A stretch of DNA of 13,312 bases from Ruminococcus sp. (GTDB lineage Bacteria > Bacillota > Clostridia > Oscillospirales > Ruminococcaceae), in contig JAGCWY010000078.1 in NCBI GenBank assembly GCA_017961625.1, positions 1-13,312 on the forward strand, read 5' to 3'. A program made the position numbers and the translations under genes. Positions 1 through 6,876 of this stretch are shown here, piece after piece. Numbering within the stretch: position 1 is the first letter of the stretch; each line of letters begins with the position of its first letter. The notes beneath the pieces were generated by a model. That model did no database searches. It saw only the letters and a program-made list of their open reading frames with translations, and had not been told where the DNA came from.

Positions 1-948
1 GGAATTACATATGACGACAACCATGCAGGCTTCAGCGGCTACCAGATCAAGGAAATTCCAAGCTGGGGACAGCAGCAGGGCGGCAAGGGAAGCCTTTACA
101 ACGAGCTCAAGAACGGAAACGTTGTTAAGCAGAATCAGCCAGATATCATACTTCTCATGATCGGTACTAACGACCTGACAGCAAACCGCTCAATGGACGC
201 TTGTGCATCTGATCTCCGAGCTATGCTTGATTATATGCTGGCAGATATGCCTTCAGACGGTGTTATCTTCCTGTGTTCAGTACCTGAGCATACAGCTTAC
301 GGCGGAAATACACAGAAGATAGGCAACTACAACAACACAGTAAAGAGTGTTGCCGAGGAGTACGCAAGCAAGGGCAAGAACGTAAAGTTTGCCGATGTTC
401 ACGGCTGTCTCGACGGCATGAACGATATCAGCGGCGACCAGCTCCACCCCAATGGCGGCGGCTACAAGAAGATAGGCAACTTCTTTGCAGAGACTATTGA
501 TGCATATGTTGCTGCTTCACAGCCTGCTGTTACAACTACCACAACAACTACTACCACAACGACTACTACCACAACAACTACAACTTCAACAACAACTACG
601 ACTACTACTACTACTACCACTACCACATCAACAACTACAACGACTACTTCCACTACGACTACCACAACTACTGAGCCTGTAACAACAACTACAACTACTA
701 CAGTTCCTCAGCTTACAATGACAAAGGCAGGAGATGTAAACTGTGATGATACAGTTGATATGGCAGACGCAGTTCTTATAATGCAGTCACTCGCTAACCC
801 GAATAAGTACGGTATTGGCGGTACATCTGCAAATGCTCTTACAGAGCAGGGCAAGGTAAATGCAGATACTGACGGCGACGGTCTTACAACAAACGATGCT
901 CTCAGGATACAGGAATTCCTGCTTGGCATAATCAAGAACTTATTCTGA
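1..948 (+). CDS. Secreted SGNH/GDSL (CE3-like) carbohydrate esterase with Thr-rich linker and C-terminal dockerin, 5' partial
   Basis: The reading frame is open from base 1, so the N terminus (signal peptide and catalytic Ser block) lies outside the window; 315 residues are visible. GFSGY (about residues 10-14) fits the second SGNH block, LLMIGTND (51-58) the third, and the D-x-x-H pair lies in SGDQLHPNGGGY (D146, H149). The spacing and the words around GTND and LHPN resemble acetyl-xylan esterases of family CE3. Residues about 178-234 are a nearly pure Thr linker with a few Ser and one EPV. The last about 73 residues are a type I dockerin with two calcium-loop repeats (DVNCDDTVDMAD and DTDGDGLTTND), which in fibrolytic ruminococci dock enzymes onto cohesins of a cellulosome scaffold. 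Likely role: removing acetyl groups from xylan outside the cell. The exact CE family is inferred from motifs only. Confidence 0.88.
   Translation, partial: GITYDDNHAGFSGYQIKEIPSWGQQQGGKGSLYNELKNGNVVKQNQPDIILLMIGTNDLTANRSMDACASDLRAMLDYMLADMPSDGVIFLCSVPEHTAYGGNTQKIGNYNNTVKSVAEEYASKGKNVKFADVHGCLDGMNDISGDQLHPNGGGYKKIGNFFAETIDAYVAASQPAVTTTTTTTTTTTTTTTTTTSTTTTTTTTTTTTTSTTTTTTSTTTTTTTEPVTTTTTTTVPQLTMTKAGDVNCDDTVDMADAVLIMQSLANPNKYGIGGTSANALTEQGKVNADTDGDGLTTNDALRIQEFLLGIIKNLF
532..702 (+). repeat. Thr-codon low-complexity tract (57 codons)
   Basis: A run of ACA/ACT/ACC/ACG codons with occasional Ser codons and one Glu-Pro-Val, encoding the linker between esterase and dockerin. All four Thr codons are mixed irregularly, so this is not a simple trinucleotide repeat, although local ACA-ACT and ACT-ACC units recur. 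The opposite strand is open as poly-Val, which is an artefact. Confidence 0.9.
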
Positions 949-992
949 GGATAACTGAATCCGGTACTGATCCGGATAGGTAAAACAAATAC

Positions 993-1027
993 AAAACCTC
1001 CTATGACACAATGCCATAGGAGGTTTT
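993..1027 (+). terminator. Rho-independent terminator of the dockerin esterase gene (bidirectional)
   Basis: A 13-bp perfect stem (993-1005 with 1015-1027) encloses a 9-nt loop. The right arm runs into TTTTTT on the + strand. The minus strand also reads TTTTGTATTT after the stem, so it could stop transcription from both sides of this convergent junction. It begins 45 nt after the esterase stop. Confidence 0.88.
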
Positions 1028-1062
1028 TTACTGCCCTATTTCCTCTTCCAATGAAAATAAAA

Positions 1063-1082
1063 ACCTCTTTCAACAAAGAGGT
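1063..1082 (-). terminator. Second hairpin with T-tract on the minus strand
   Basis: ACCTCTTT pairs with AAAGAGGT across a 4-nt loop; on the minus strand it is followed by TTTTATTTT. It could act as a backup terminator for leftward transcripts that pass the 1183-1208 hairpin. The remaining spacer to 1259 shows no plausible gene. Confidence 0.55.
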
Positions 1083-1182
1083 GAAATTGGCTCTTTGTCA
1101 ACATTTAACCCTTGAATATTTAAAAAGGTGTACCTCATGTGGACTTTTTGCATGATCTGAATATGTGATCCGTATAAACAAA

Positions 1183-1208
1183 AGCGGTGCTGAATAATCA
1201 GCACCGCT
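1183..1208 (-). terminator. Rho-independent terminator of the FMN-domain reductase gene
   Basis: An 11-bp perfect stem (1183-1193 with 1198-1208) has a 4-nt loop and, on the minus strand, is followed by TTTTGTTT. It lies 52 nt beyond the stop codon of the leftward reductase gene, so it probably ends the leftward transcript. The + strand reads GTTTT after it, so weak action in that direction is possible. Confidence 0.8.
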
Positions 1209-1259
1209 GTTTTGGAAACATATCATATCTTAGATGGTATATTCTGTGGAGATGCTTCT

Positions 1260-2585
1260 TCAGTTGGCTGCCTGTTCCAGAGCCTTTCTTGCGGCTTCTA
1301 TTATGCCGTTTGAGCTGTATGTTGCGCCTGAGCAAGCGTCAACGCCGTCTGCGCTCATGCTGCTCTTAATCTGGGGAAGTACCTTATCCATTGCATCGTC
1401 GAAATATTCTGGATCGTCGTCGGAACTTGCATTGATAGAAGTGATAACGTCATCTTCAATGGTCAAGGTGACATGGACCTTTCCCTCGTAGCCCTCGCCT
1501 GTGCCCTCAAAAGTTCCGTTTCTGAACCTGTAGCTCTGCTGTGGAGTTTCCTCGGGCTCGTTGCTCTCCTGCTGATCACTGACGTTTTCTTCTTCGGTTA
1601 TAGGCTGGGTCGTTTCCTCGGTTGCAGACTCTGTGGTCTTTTCAGTGCTTCCTGAGGTTGTAACAGCTGTTGTGGTTGCCTTGACGGAGGTAGTGGCCTT
1701 TCCTGCGGCATTTGCCGTGGCAGACGTGGTCTCAGTGGGAGACTGAGCCTCCTCCGGAGCTTCAAAGGTTGGCTCAGGTGAGGTGCTTACAGGCTTTTGA
1801 ACGGTCTTTGCACTGCGTGATACAATTCCGCTCAGGCAAAGGGGAATGATGAAGGCACAGGCGCATACTGCGTTGGGAACGAGCCTTGAAGCCTCCTTAT
1901 TCTTTGAAAGATATGCCTTTCTGAGCCTGAGAACGGCATAGCCGATGAATACTGCGCTGTATACAAGGACGCTGAGGAAGTAGCCCTCCCTGCCCTTCTG
2001 AGCCTTGGGAACGAAAAGCACCATGATATGAATGTATATCATAGCGTAGAAAAGATATGCAAGGCGCTGTATCTTCTTCCATGTCTTTGCGTTCATCTTC
2101 TTACGTACTGCCTTGAATGACATAACTGTAAGCGGGACCATTATCAGAGTCATTGAAACAGACAGGATACAGGTGATGACAAAGTCCCTGAAAGCGCTGC
2201 CTGTACCTGTTCTGCCGTTGATTATGCTTGTGATATAACGCATACCGAATGTGACTATGTGCGCTAGTGTAAGAACAGCAGCGGTTATGGAAAGCTCGCC
2301 GCGTACAGGCATGAGCTTCTTTATGGGAGCCGAGCCTGCTGGAAGAGCACCTGTCCACATAACTATCGCCCAGAATGCAGCTCCGAGAGCTCCGCGGGAG
2401 AACATTCCTATAACATAGTCTCTTATAAACGGGCTGGATACAGTTATACTGGACTGGGACACAATGATGGATGCAGCGGTTAGGACAGCTGCCGAAATAT
2501 AGAATACCGCAGGCTTGCTTTTTAACTGCCTGTCAAGAAAAAGCGCAGTAAAAAGTGCGAGTACAAGTGAAACAATAAATAACAT
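1260..2585 (-). CDS. Ferric-reductase-like membrane protein with extracellular FMN-binding domain
   Basis: 441 residues. The first about 255 contain roughly seven hydrophobic segments with the layout of the ferric reductase/MsrQ transmembrane family. His109 (TLAHIV) and His186 (MIYIHIM, after KKIQRLAYLF) are candidate haem ligands. Residues 262-350 form a Thr/Ser/Glu/Pro-rich stalk. Residues 351-441 match an FMN_bind domain, including VDACSGATYSS (D416, T422), the site at which ApbE attaches FMN to Thr in this family. Predicted job: carry electrons through the membrane by haem to a covalently bound flavin outside. The gene follows the upstream Tp47-like gene by 87 nt and probably shares its transcript; AAAGGATG serves as ribosome site. 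No cytoplasmic NAD(P)H domain is fused, so the electron donor is unknown. Domain calls are firm; substrate (Fe(III) or another acceptor) is inference from context. Confidence 0.85.
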   Translation of the reverse strand: MLFIVSLVLALFTALFLDRQLKSKPAVFYISAAVLTAASIIVSQSSITVSSPFIRDYVIGMFSRGALGAAFWAIVMWTGALPAGSAPIKKLMPVRGELSITAAVLTLAHIVTFGMRYITSIINGRTGTGSAFRDFVITCILSVSMTLIMVPLTVMSFKAVRKKMNAKTWKKIQRLAYLFYAMIYIHIMVLFVPKAQKGREGYFLSVLVYSAVFIGYAVLRLRKAYLSKNKEASRLVPNAVCACAFIIPLCLSGIVSRSAKTVQKPVSTSPEPTFEAPEEAQSPTETTSATANAAGKATTSVKATTTAVTTSGSTEKTTESATEETTQPITEEENVSDQQESNEPEETPQQSYRFRNGTFEGTGEGYEGKVHVTLTIEDDVITSINASSDDDPEYFDDAMDKVLPQIKSSMSADGVDACSGATYSSNGIIEAARKALEQAAN

Positions 2586-2602
2586 AAAATATACATCCTT
2601 TC

Positions 2603-2645
2603 AGCACTTGACCCCTGAGTACGTACTACAGGGGTCATTTGTGCT
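2603..2645 (-). other. Hairpin between the Tp47-like gene and the reductase gene
   Basis: An 8-bp stem (2610-2617 with 2629-2636) has a loop that is itself mostly the palindrome AGTACGTACT. The stem is extended by an outer pair AGCAC/GTGCT (2603-2607 with 2641-2645) across unpaired bases. No T-run follows on the minus strand, so it is not a standard terminator. It sits just upstream of the reductase ribosome site and might set relative expression or mRNA processing within the two-gene unit. Confidence 0.6.
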
Positions 2646-2672
2646 ATAAATAATCTGTCGTTAAACAGGATA

Positions 2673-4100
2673 TTAGTCTTCTTTCTTTCTGAGGACAAAA
2701 GCAGCTGCTCCTGCGAATGCAATCACAGTTACAGGCAGAGCCATACTCTTTGCTCCGGTCTTGGGGCTGTTAGAGGCTTTCGTTGTTGTCTTTGCTGTAG
2801 TTGTTACCTTTACGGTAGTAGTTGTATTCTGTGCCTCATTTTTAGCTTCAAAGCTGTATGGGGTATTGTAGCCTGTGGAGTTGAGAGTGATATTATAGGT
2901 ACCCTCGCCTGCAAACACCTTTTCTTCTTTTACAGCTGTGTCGAAGTTTACGGAGCCGTCCTCGTTGAAGAGCTTGATGCCGTTTTTGCCAGTAGCCCTG
3001 TAGGAGGTGCCGTTTATATCGACAGTTGCAAGATTGTTCAGGAAGTTTGCCTTGTCTTCGTCTGTGAAGCCATCTGCTGTTGTGAGCTTGCCGTCGGCAT
3101 ACTTAACGGGTACATCGTTTGTAGAGAGAACGAACTGAGCTGTCATAGGAGCGTATTTGCCGCTCTCATCTGTTACATTAACATTATATGTTCCGGGCTT
3201 TGCGTTTGTGTAGCTCACCTCGGTCTCAGTAACGGTCAGACCTTCGTCTGCTGTTATTACCTTTTTATAATCCTCTGGGAAGCCTGTGATAGAAAGAGAA
3301 GTCTTTCCTGTGCCTGCTGCAGCGTCCTCTGCCTTGACCTCGCCTGCAAACCTGATAGGAAGATACTGCTCGCCAACGTTGACAGTGGTATAGCCGTCAA
3401 GTGTGATAAAGGTTACCGAGGTCACGGTCTTTCCCTTTGAGCTTTCATAGTCTTCGTAGCTCACATGGTTTCCGTGGTATTCTATAGTCTTGATACCTGC
3501 AGACCATGCATAAGAGCCGTTTCTCCAGATATTTTCAAGGTGACGCATAGCGTAGTGGTCGTCTTCCTTTGTATTTACGATAACTCCATACAGTACCGTA
3601 TTCTCAGGATATCCAGTTACCTTGATCTGATAGTCGCCGTAGTAGCTGTTTGTGGAAACGGTCGCAGAGCCGTCAACGGTTTGCTCGCCGTTTGTGTCAA
3701 CAAGCTTGGATACGCTGAGAGCGCCGCCTGAAAGTGATACCTCCTTATAAGCGGCAGGCTTGCTGTCAAGGGGAGTAAAGCCGTACTTTTCACTGAGAGC
3801 GGCAACGTCCTCAGACGATACCTCTACAGGGTATCTTACACCGAGAATAGTTCCGTTTCCGTCATTGTAGGTGCCTTCAACATACTCACCTTCGCCGTTC
3901 ATCTTCCACTTCTTCTCAGTAGCAGAGGAAACTGCGTCTACCTCATAAGCGCTTTTGATCTCTGCTTTGTAGAAATCGGCGTAGGGTATTTCCATTGTAC
4001 CGTATACCTTTTCGTTTTCCGCAGCAGACGATGAAAACGTTGCAGCTGCAAGCGACGCGGTACAGACTGCTGCACTGATGATTGAGATGATCTTGTTCAT
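2673..4100 (-). CDS. Cell-wall-anchored Tp47-like protein (SPKTG sorting signal), copy 1
   Basis: 475 residues from the ATG at 4100. I chose this start because AAGGAG lies just upstream and the product then begins with a signal peptide (MNKIISIISAAVCTASLAAA); a longer open frame to 4187 would cover the promoter. The mature N terminus, KVYGTMEIPYADFYKAE then DAVSSAT (D55-T61), resembles the start of Treponema pallidum Tp47 (YGYATLSYADYWAGEL then DAVSRAT). A later stretch GEGTYNITLNSTGY resembles the Tp47 C-domain word GPGYYRLTLIANGY. These similarities are recalled, not searched. A Thr/Lys linker precedes NSPKTG (444-449), a hydrophobic segment and RKKED, a sortase signal. It is a paralogue of the 4394-5884 product. 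Role unknown; DAVSSAT is close to the ApbE flavinylation motif, which with the adjoining FMN-domain reductase suggests redox work. Confidence 0.8.
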   Translation of the reverse strand: MNKIISIISAAVCTASLAAATFSSSAAENEKVYGTMEIPYADFYKAEIKSAYEVDAVSSATEKKWKMNGEGEYVEGTYNDGNGTILGVRYPVEVSSEDVAALSEKYGFTPLDSKPAAYKEVSLSGGALSVSKLVDTNGEQTVDGSATVSTNSYYGDYQIKVTGYPENTVLYGVIVNTKEDDHYAMRHLENIWRNGSYAWSAGIKTIEYHGNHVSYEDYESSKGKTVTSVTFITLDGYTTVNVGEQYLPIRFAGEVKAEDAAAGTGKTSLSITGFPEDYKKVITADEGLTVTETEVSYTNAKPGTYNVNVTDESGKYAPMTAQFVLSTNDVPVKYADGKLTTADGFTDEDKANFLNNLATVDINGTSYRATGKNGIKLFNEDGSVNFDTAVKEEKVFAGEGTYNITLNSTGYNTPYSFEAKNEAQNTTTTVKVTTTAKTTTKASNSPKTGAKSMALPVTVIAFAGAAAFVLRKKED

Positions 4101-4158
4101 TAGAAATGCTCCTTTTGTTGTAAGTTTGTCTGGTAAATAATTTAAATAGACTAAGTAT

Positions 4159-4187
4159 ATTTTACAGCAAACAGCATGGTATGTCAA
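4159..4187 (-). promoter_or_regulatory. Sigma-A-type promoter for Tp47-like copy 1
   Basis: On the minus strand TTGACA (4187-4182), a 17-bp spacer, and TAAAAT (4164-4159). It lies about 60 nt upstream of the ATG at 4100. It implies that copy 1 and the reductase form a transcription unit separate from the flavodoxin operon. The start region has a TTAGT-like word but no convincing copy of the inverted repeat seen at the feo promoter. Confidence 0.75.
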
Positions 4188-4276
4188 TGTGAGTTTTTAA
4201 TAACATAAATAATTAATATATGTCATTTTTTAGTCAAACAATGCATTTTGGCTGACATTACATGGGAACAAAGGCG

Positions 4277-4373
4277 CATATACAGTATATGACCTCCGCA
4301 GCATATCCTTTTTATTGATACAGTGAGAGCGATAAATGAGCTTTATCGCTCCCGCTCAGCCGCAGAGGTCATA
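4277..4373. repeat. Nested inverted repeats at the 3' end of the flavodoxin/Tp47-like operon
   Basis: An outer pair TATGACCTC (4288-4296) and GAGGTCATA (4365-4373), extended inward with mismatches, encloses a 10-bp stem (4327-4336 with 4342-4351, 5-nt loop). The left end overlaps an odd palindrome CATATAC-A-GTATATG (4277-4291). No T-run follows on either strand, so it is not a textbook terminator. It follows the leftward stop codon at 4394 by 20 nt and could form a 3' mRNA structure, a processing site or a small insertion. The rest of the 293-nt spacer holds the copy 1 promoter and AT-rich sequence without a gene. Confidence 0.6.
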
Positions 4374-4393
4374 AGCTTAGAATGGAGAGTGTA

Positions 4394-5884
4394 TCAGTCG
4401 TTCTTCTTTCTGAATGCAAATGCGGATAATCCGGCAAGTGCAAAGAACGTTACGGGCAGCGCCGCACTGCTTGCTCCCGTTTTGGGACTGTTGGAGCTTG
4501 CAGTAGTAGTTTTTGAAGCTGTGGTAGTTTTAGTCGTTGTAGTTGTTATCAGAGCTGTGGTCGTGGTAGTTTCCGCAGCCTGAGTATTTATCTCGAACTC
4601 GTAGTTCTTCTCATAGCCCGTCGCCTCAACTGTGAGCTTGTAATTTCCGGAGCCGTCGAATACATTTTCCTCACCCGACTTGGCATCAAGCTTTATCTCG
4701 CCTGTCTGAGAGTCGATAACTGTAGCCCCGCGCCTTCCTGCGGCATATCTCTTTTCGCCTACAGTTACGGCGGAGATGTTCTTGAGGTAGTTCGCAGCGT
4801 CTGTCAGGGAAGCTCCGTCAGCAGCCACAAGTTTGCCGTCAGAGTATTTCACCGGTATCTGGTCTGTTGAAAGGGTGAAGCTTCCTCTTATATCGGAGTA
4901 CTTTCCGCCCTCGTCGGATACTGTGAGAGTGTAGTTTCCCGGCTGTGCGTTATTGTAGCTGACGGTGTTTCCCGATACCGTGAAGCCGTCTGCAACTGTG
5001 CCCTTTGCCTTGTAATCAGAGGGGAATGAGGAATTGTCAAAGGTAACGGAGCCCTTTCCGGACTTTCCACTCTCGACTGTAATGCTGTCGGTAAACTTAA
5101 TCGGGAGATATCCATTCTGTCCTGAAAGTGTGCTGTAACCGTTGAGGGTAATGAATGTTACTTCAGTGATAGTCTGTCCCTGAGATGTCTTGTAGTGTTC
5201 CGAGGAGAGAATATTGCCGTGAGGCTCTTTCTCCTTGACTCCTGCACCCCATGAAATAGCGCCGTTTCGCCAGATGTTTTCAAGAGCGCGCATACCATAG
5301 TCAGTGCCTTCCTTGGTCTTGACGATAACGCCGTAAATATCGCAGTTTGCGGGTATACCTTTAACATTTATCTGATAGTCACCCCAACTTGAAAGGCTTG
5401 TTACAGTCATTTCTCCGCTGAGAGTTTCCTCACCGTCTGTATCGACAAGCTTGCCGAAGGACGCCTTGCCGCTTTCGACCGTAACAGGCTTGTATGCCTT
5501 TGGCTTCTCTGAGAGCTCCGTAAATCCCATTTTATCACTGAGGGAGTCAAGATCGGACTTGGATATCTCCACGGGATAGGTAACGCCGAGTATCTTTCCG
5601 CCGCCGTTTTCAGTTTCTGTATTGAAGGTGCCTGCGGCAAGTCCGCCGTTCTGCCACTTTCCGTCATCGCCTATGCTTCCTGTAGTGTTGCCCTTCCACT
5701 TGTTGGTGGTCGCGGAGGAGACTGCGTCCACGGGAACGCTGTTATTGAGCTCTGCTGCGTAAAAATCAGCGTAGGGGATATTCATAGTGCCGTATACCTT
5801 GTCGCCGTCAGCTGCAAAGGCTGAGAACGGAGCCGCTGCTGTCATGCAGGCTGCGGCGCATAAAATAGCTGTGATCTTCTTCAT
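4394..5884 (-). CDS. Cell-wall-anchored Tp47-like protein (SPKTG sorting signal), copy 2
   Basis: 496 residues with a signal peptide (MKKITAILCAAACMTAAAPFSAFA). It shares with copy 1 the words KVYGTM.IPYADFY, VDAVSSAT (D53-T59 here), ILGV.YPVE, GDYQI, YGVIV.TKE, LENIWRNG and ITL.GY, so the two are tandem duplicates in the same orientation. A Thr-rich tail leads to NSPKTG (465-470), a hydrophobic segment and FRKKND, the sortase signal for linkage to peptidoglycan. It is the last gene of the leftward operon: its ribosome site AAGGAG overlaps the flavodoxin stop codon, with 12 nt between the genes, so it is very likely co-transcribed with flavodoxin. The family resembles Treponema Tp47, a lipoprotein reported to bind penicillin; the role in Gram-positives is unknown to me. 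Iron-linked surface redox is my inference. Confidence 0.8.
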   Translation of the reverse strand: MKKITAILCAAACMTAAAPFSAFAADGDKVYGTMNIPYADFYAAELNNSVPVDAVSSATTNKWKGNTTGSIGDDGKWQNGGLAAGTFNTETENGGGKILGVTYPVEISKSDLDSLSDKMGFTELSEKPKAYKPVTVESGKASFGKLVDTDGEETLSGEMTVTSLSSWGDYQINVKGIPANCDIYGVIVKTKEGTDYGMRALENIWRNGAISWGAGVKEKEPHGNILSSEHYKTSQGQTITEVTFITLNGYSTLSGQNGYLPIKFTDSITVESGKSGKGSVTFDNSSFPSDYKAKGTVADGFTVSGNTVSYNNAQPGNYTLTVSDEGGKYSDIRGSFTLSTDQIPVKYSDGKLVAADGASLTDAANYLKNISAVTVGEKRYAAGRRGATVIDSQTGEIKLDAKSGEENVFDGSGNYKLTVEATGYEKNYEFEINTQAAETTTTTALITTTTTKTTTASKTTTASSNSPKTGASSAALPVTFFALAGLSAFAFRKKND

Positions 5885-5896
5885 TTCCCTGTCTCC

Positions 5897-6301
5897 TTAT
5901 GCAAGCTTTGCAGCAAGCTCTTTGAGCTTGGCAAGATCGTCGTCGGAAGCAGCTTCGTTTACGATGAAGCCCTCATCGCTGATGAGCTCTGCGCCTGCTG
6001 CCTTTGTACGGTCGTACCAGTTGCGCATCCACTCGCCGTCGCCCCAGCCGTAGGAGCCGAAGAGAAGTACCTTTTTGCCGCTGAGTGAAGCCTCTATAGA
6101 TGTGAAGAAGGGCTCGAACTCGTCCTCCTCCAGTACCTCGGCTCCCATTGCAGGGCAGCCGAAAGCAAAAGCGTCATAGTCAGCTGCGTTTCCGCTGAAC
6201 TCCGACACTGTGAAGAGCTCTGCATTGGCACCCTCTGCCGCAGCCTTGGCCATAGCCTCGGTATTGCCTGTGCCGCTCCAATAAATTACTGCTGTTTTCA
6301 T
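5897..6301 (-). CDS. Short-chain flavodoxin
   Basis: 134 residues, the usual length for a clostridial short-chain flavodoxin. The FMN phosphate loop is SGTGNT (9-14) in the opening VIYWSGTGNTEAM. The flavin-flanking loops are GCPAMG (48-53) and GSYGWGDGEW (82-91). The sequence closely resembles Megasphaera elsdenii flavodoxin as I remember it. It is a cytoplasmic one-to-two-electron carrier that commonly replaces ferredoxin when iron is scarce. It lies 11 nt after DUF3793 with AGGAGG as ribosome site and 12 nt before the Tp47-like gene. The operon promoter region carries a copy of the inverted repeat found at feo, which fits iron-controlled expression. Confidence 0.93.
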   Translation of the reverse strand: MKTAVIYWSGTGNTEAMAKAAAEGANAELFTVSEFSGNAADYDAFAFGCPAMGAEVLEEDEFEPFFTSIEASLSGKKVLLFGSYGWGDGEWMRNWYDRTKAAGAELISDEGFIVNEAASDDDLAKLKELAAKLA

Positions 6302-6312
6302 ATATTTTCCTC

Positions 6313-6876
6313 CTATTTTACAGCCTGAAACAAGTCCAGACCGTGGTTTAATCTATCGAACAGGATATCCCTGCAGCGATCGTAAGTCCTGAATGTCTGC
6401 CGTGCCTTTTCGGCGTTGCCGTATACCTTCCAGTAGCCGCAAAGCAGACAGTTTTTGCCGCCGTTGCTGATGAAGCCGCGTATATCTCCCACGGGATAGC
6501 CGAGAAAAGCGCCTATCTCATGGGGAAAGCTGCCGCAGCTCATACGGTCTGAGAGCCTGAGCAGCTTTTCTCCGATACTCATATCCGGGGTATAACCGTA
6601 CTCGGCAAGAAGCTCCCGGACCTGCGGCATATCCAGCCATGCAGACAGCATTTTTTCATTGTAGATGTATACGAGGGTACGTTCCCGGCACCTGCACAGC
6701 TGCAGTGCCGTAAGTCCTCTTGCCGACAGCTTGGCTGCGGACAATTGCAGATATTCCGCAATCGTCCGCTCGCTTCTGCCAAAGGAGATGAGGCTTGCAC
6801 ACTTTACTCCCATCAGGGTGGGAGCGCTGTGGAATGCAAGGTCGCTGTCAAGCTGTATGCGTTCAGCTTCGGACAT
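6313..6876 (-). CDS. DUF3793 family protein
   Basis: 187 residues, full length for this clostridial family of unknown function. Recognisable family words are HSAPTLMGVKCASL near the N terminus, a middle TLVYIYNEKML, FPHEIGAFLGYPVGDIRGFI, and CLLCGYWKVYGN followed by F..YDRCRDILF. No signal peptide or membrane segment is evident, so it is probably cytoplasmic. The Cys residues in CLLCGYWK and YDRC could bind a metal or be redox-active, but this is speculation. The start overlaps the end of the DUF2325 gene by 14 nt, implying translational coupling, and flavodoxin follows 11 nt later. The setting suggests a role in the iron or redox response. Confidence 0.82.
   Translation of the reverse strand: MSEAERIQLDSDLAFHSAPTLMGVKCASLISFGRSERTIAEYLQLSAAKLSARGLTALQLCRCRERTLVYIYNEKMLSAWLDMPQVRELLAEYGYTPDMSIGEKLLRLSDRMSCGSFPHEIGAFLGYPVGDIRGFISNGGKNCLLCGYWKVYGNAEKARQTFRTYDRCRDILFDRLNHGLDLFQAVK

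Noticed and set aside
532..702. CRISPR-like or satellite repeat
   Set aside because: No constant repeat/spacer structure; it is an in-frame Thr linker.
462..1076. Antisense open frames across the Thr tract and dockerin (poly-Val, Leu/Gln-rich and others)
   Set aside because: They mirror the Thr-codon repeat or the coding strand, have no ribosome site, and the + strand dockerin reading is clear.
4140..4155. Possible sixth operator at the Tp47-like copy 1 promoter (minus strand CTTAGTCTATTTAAAT)
   Set aside because: Only 11 of 16 positions match the enolase copy and the symmetry is poor; an AT-rich region could give this by chance.
4101..4187. N-terminal extension of Tp47-like copy 1
   Set aside because: It would cover the promoter and ribosome site, and would bury the signal peptide inside the protein.
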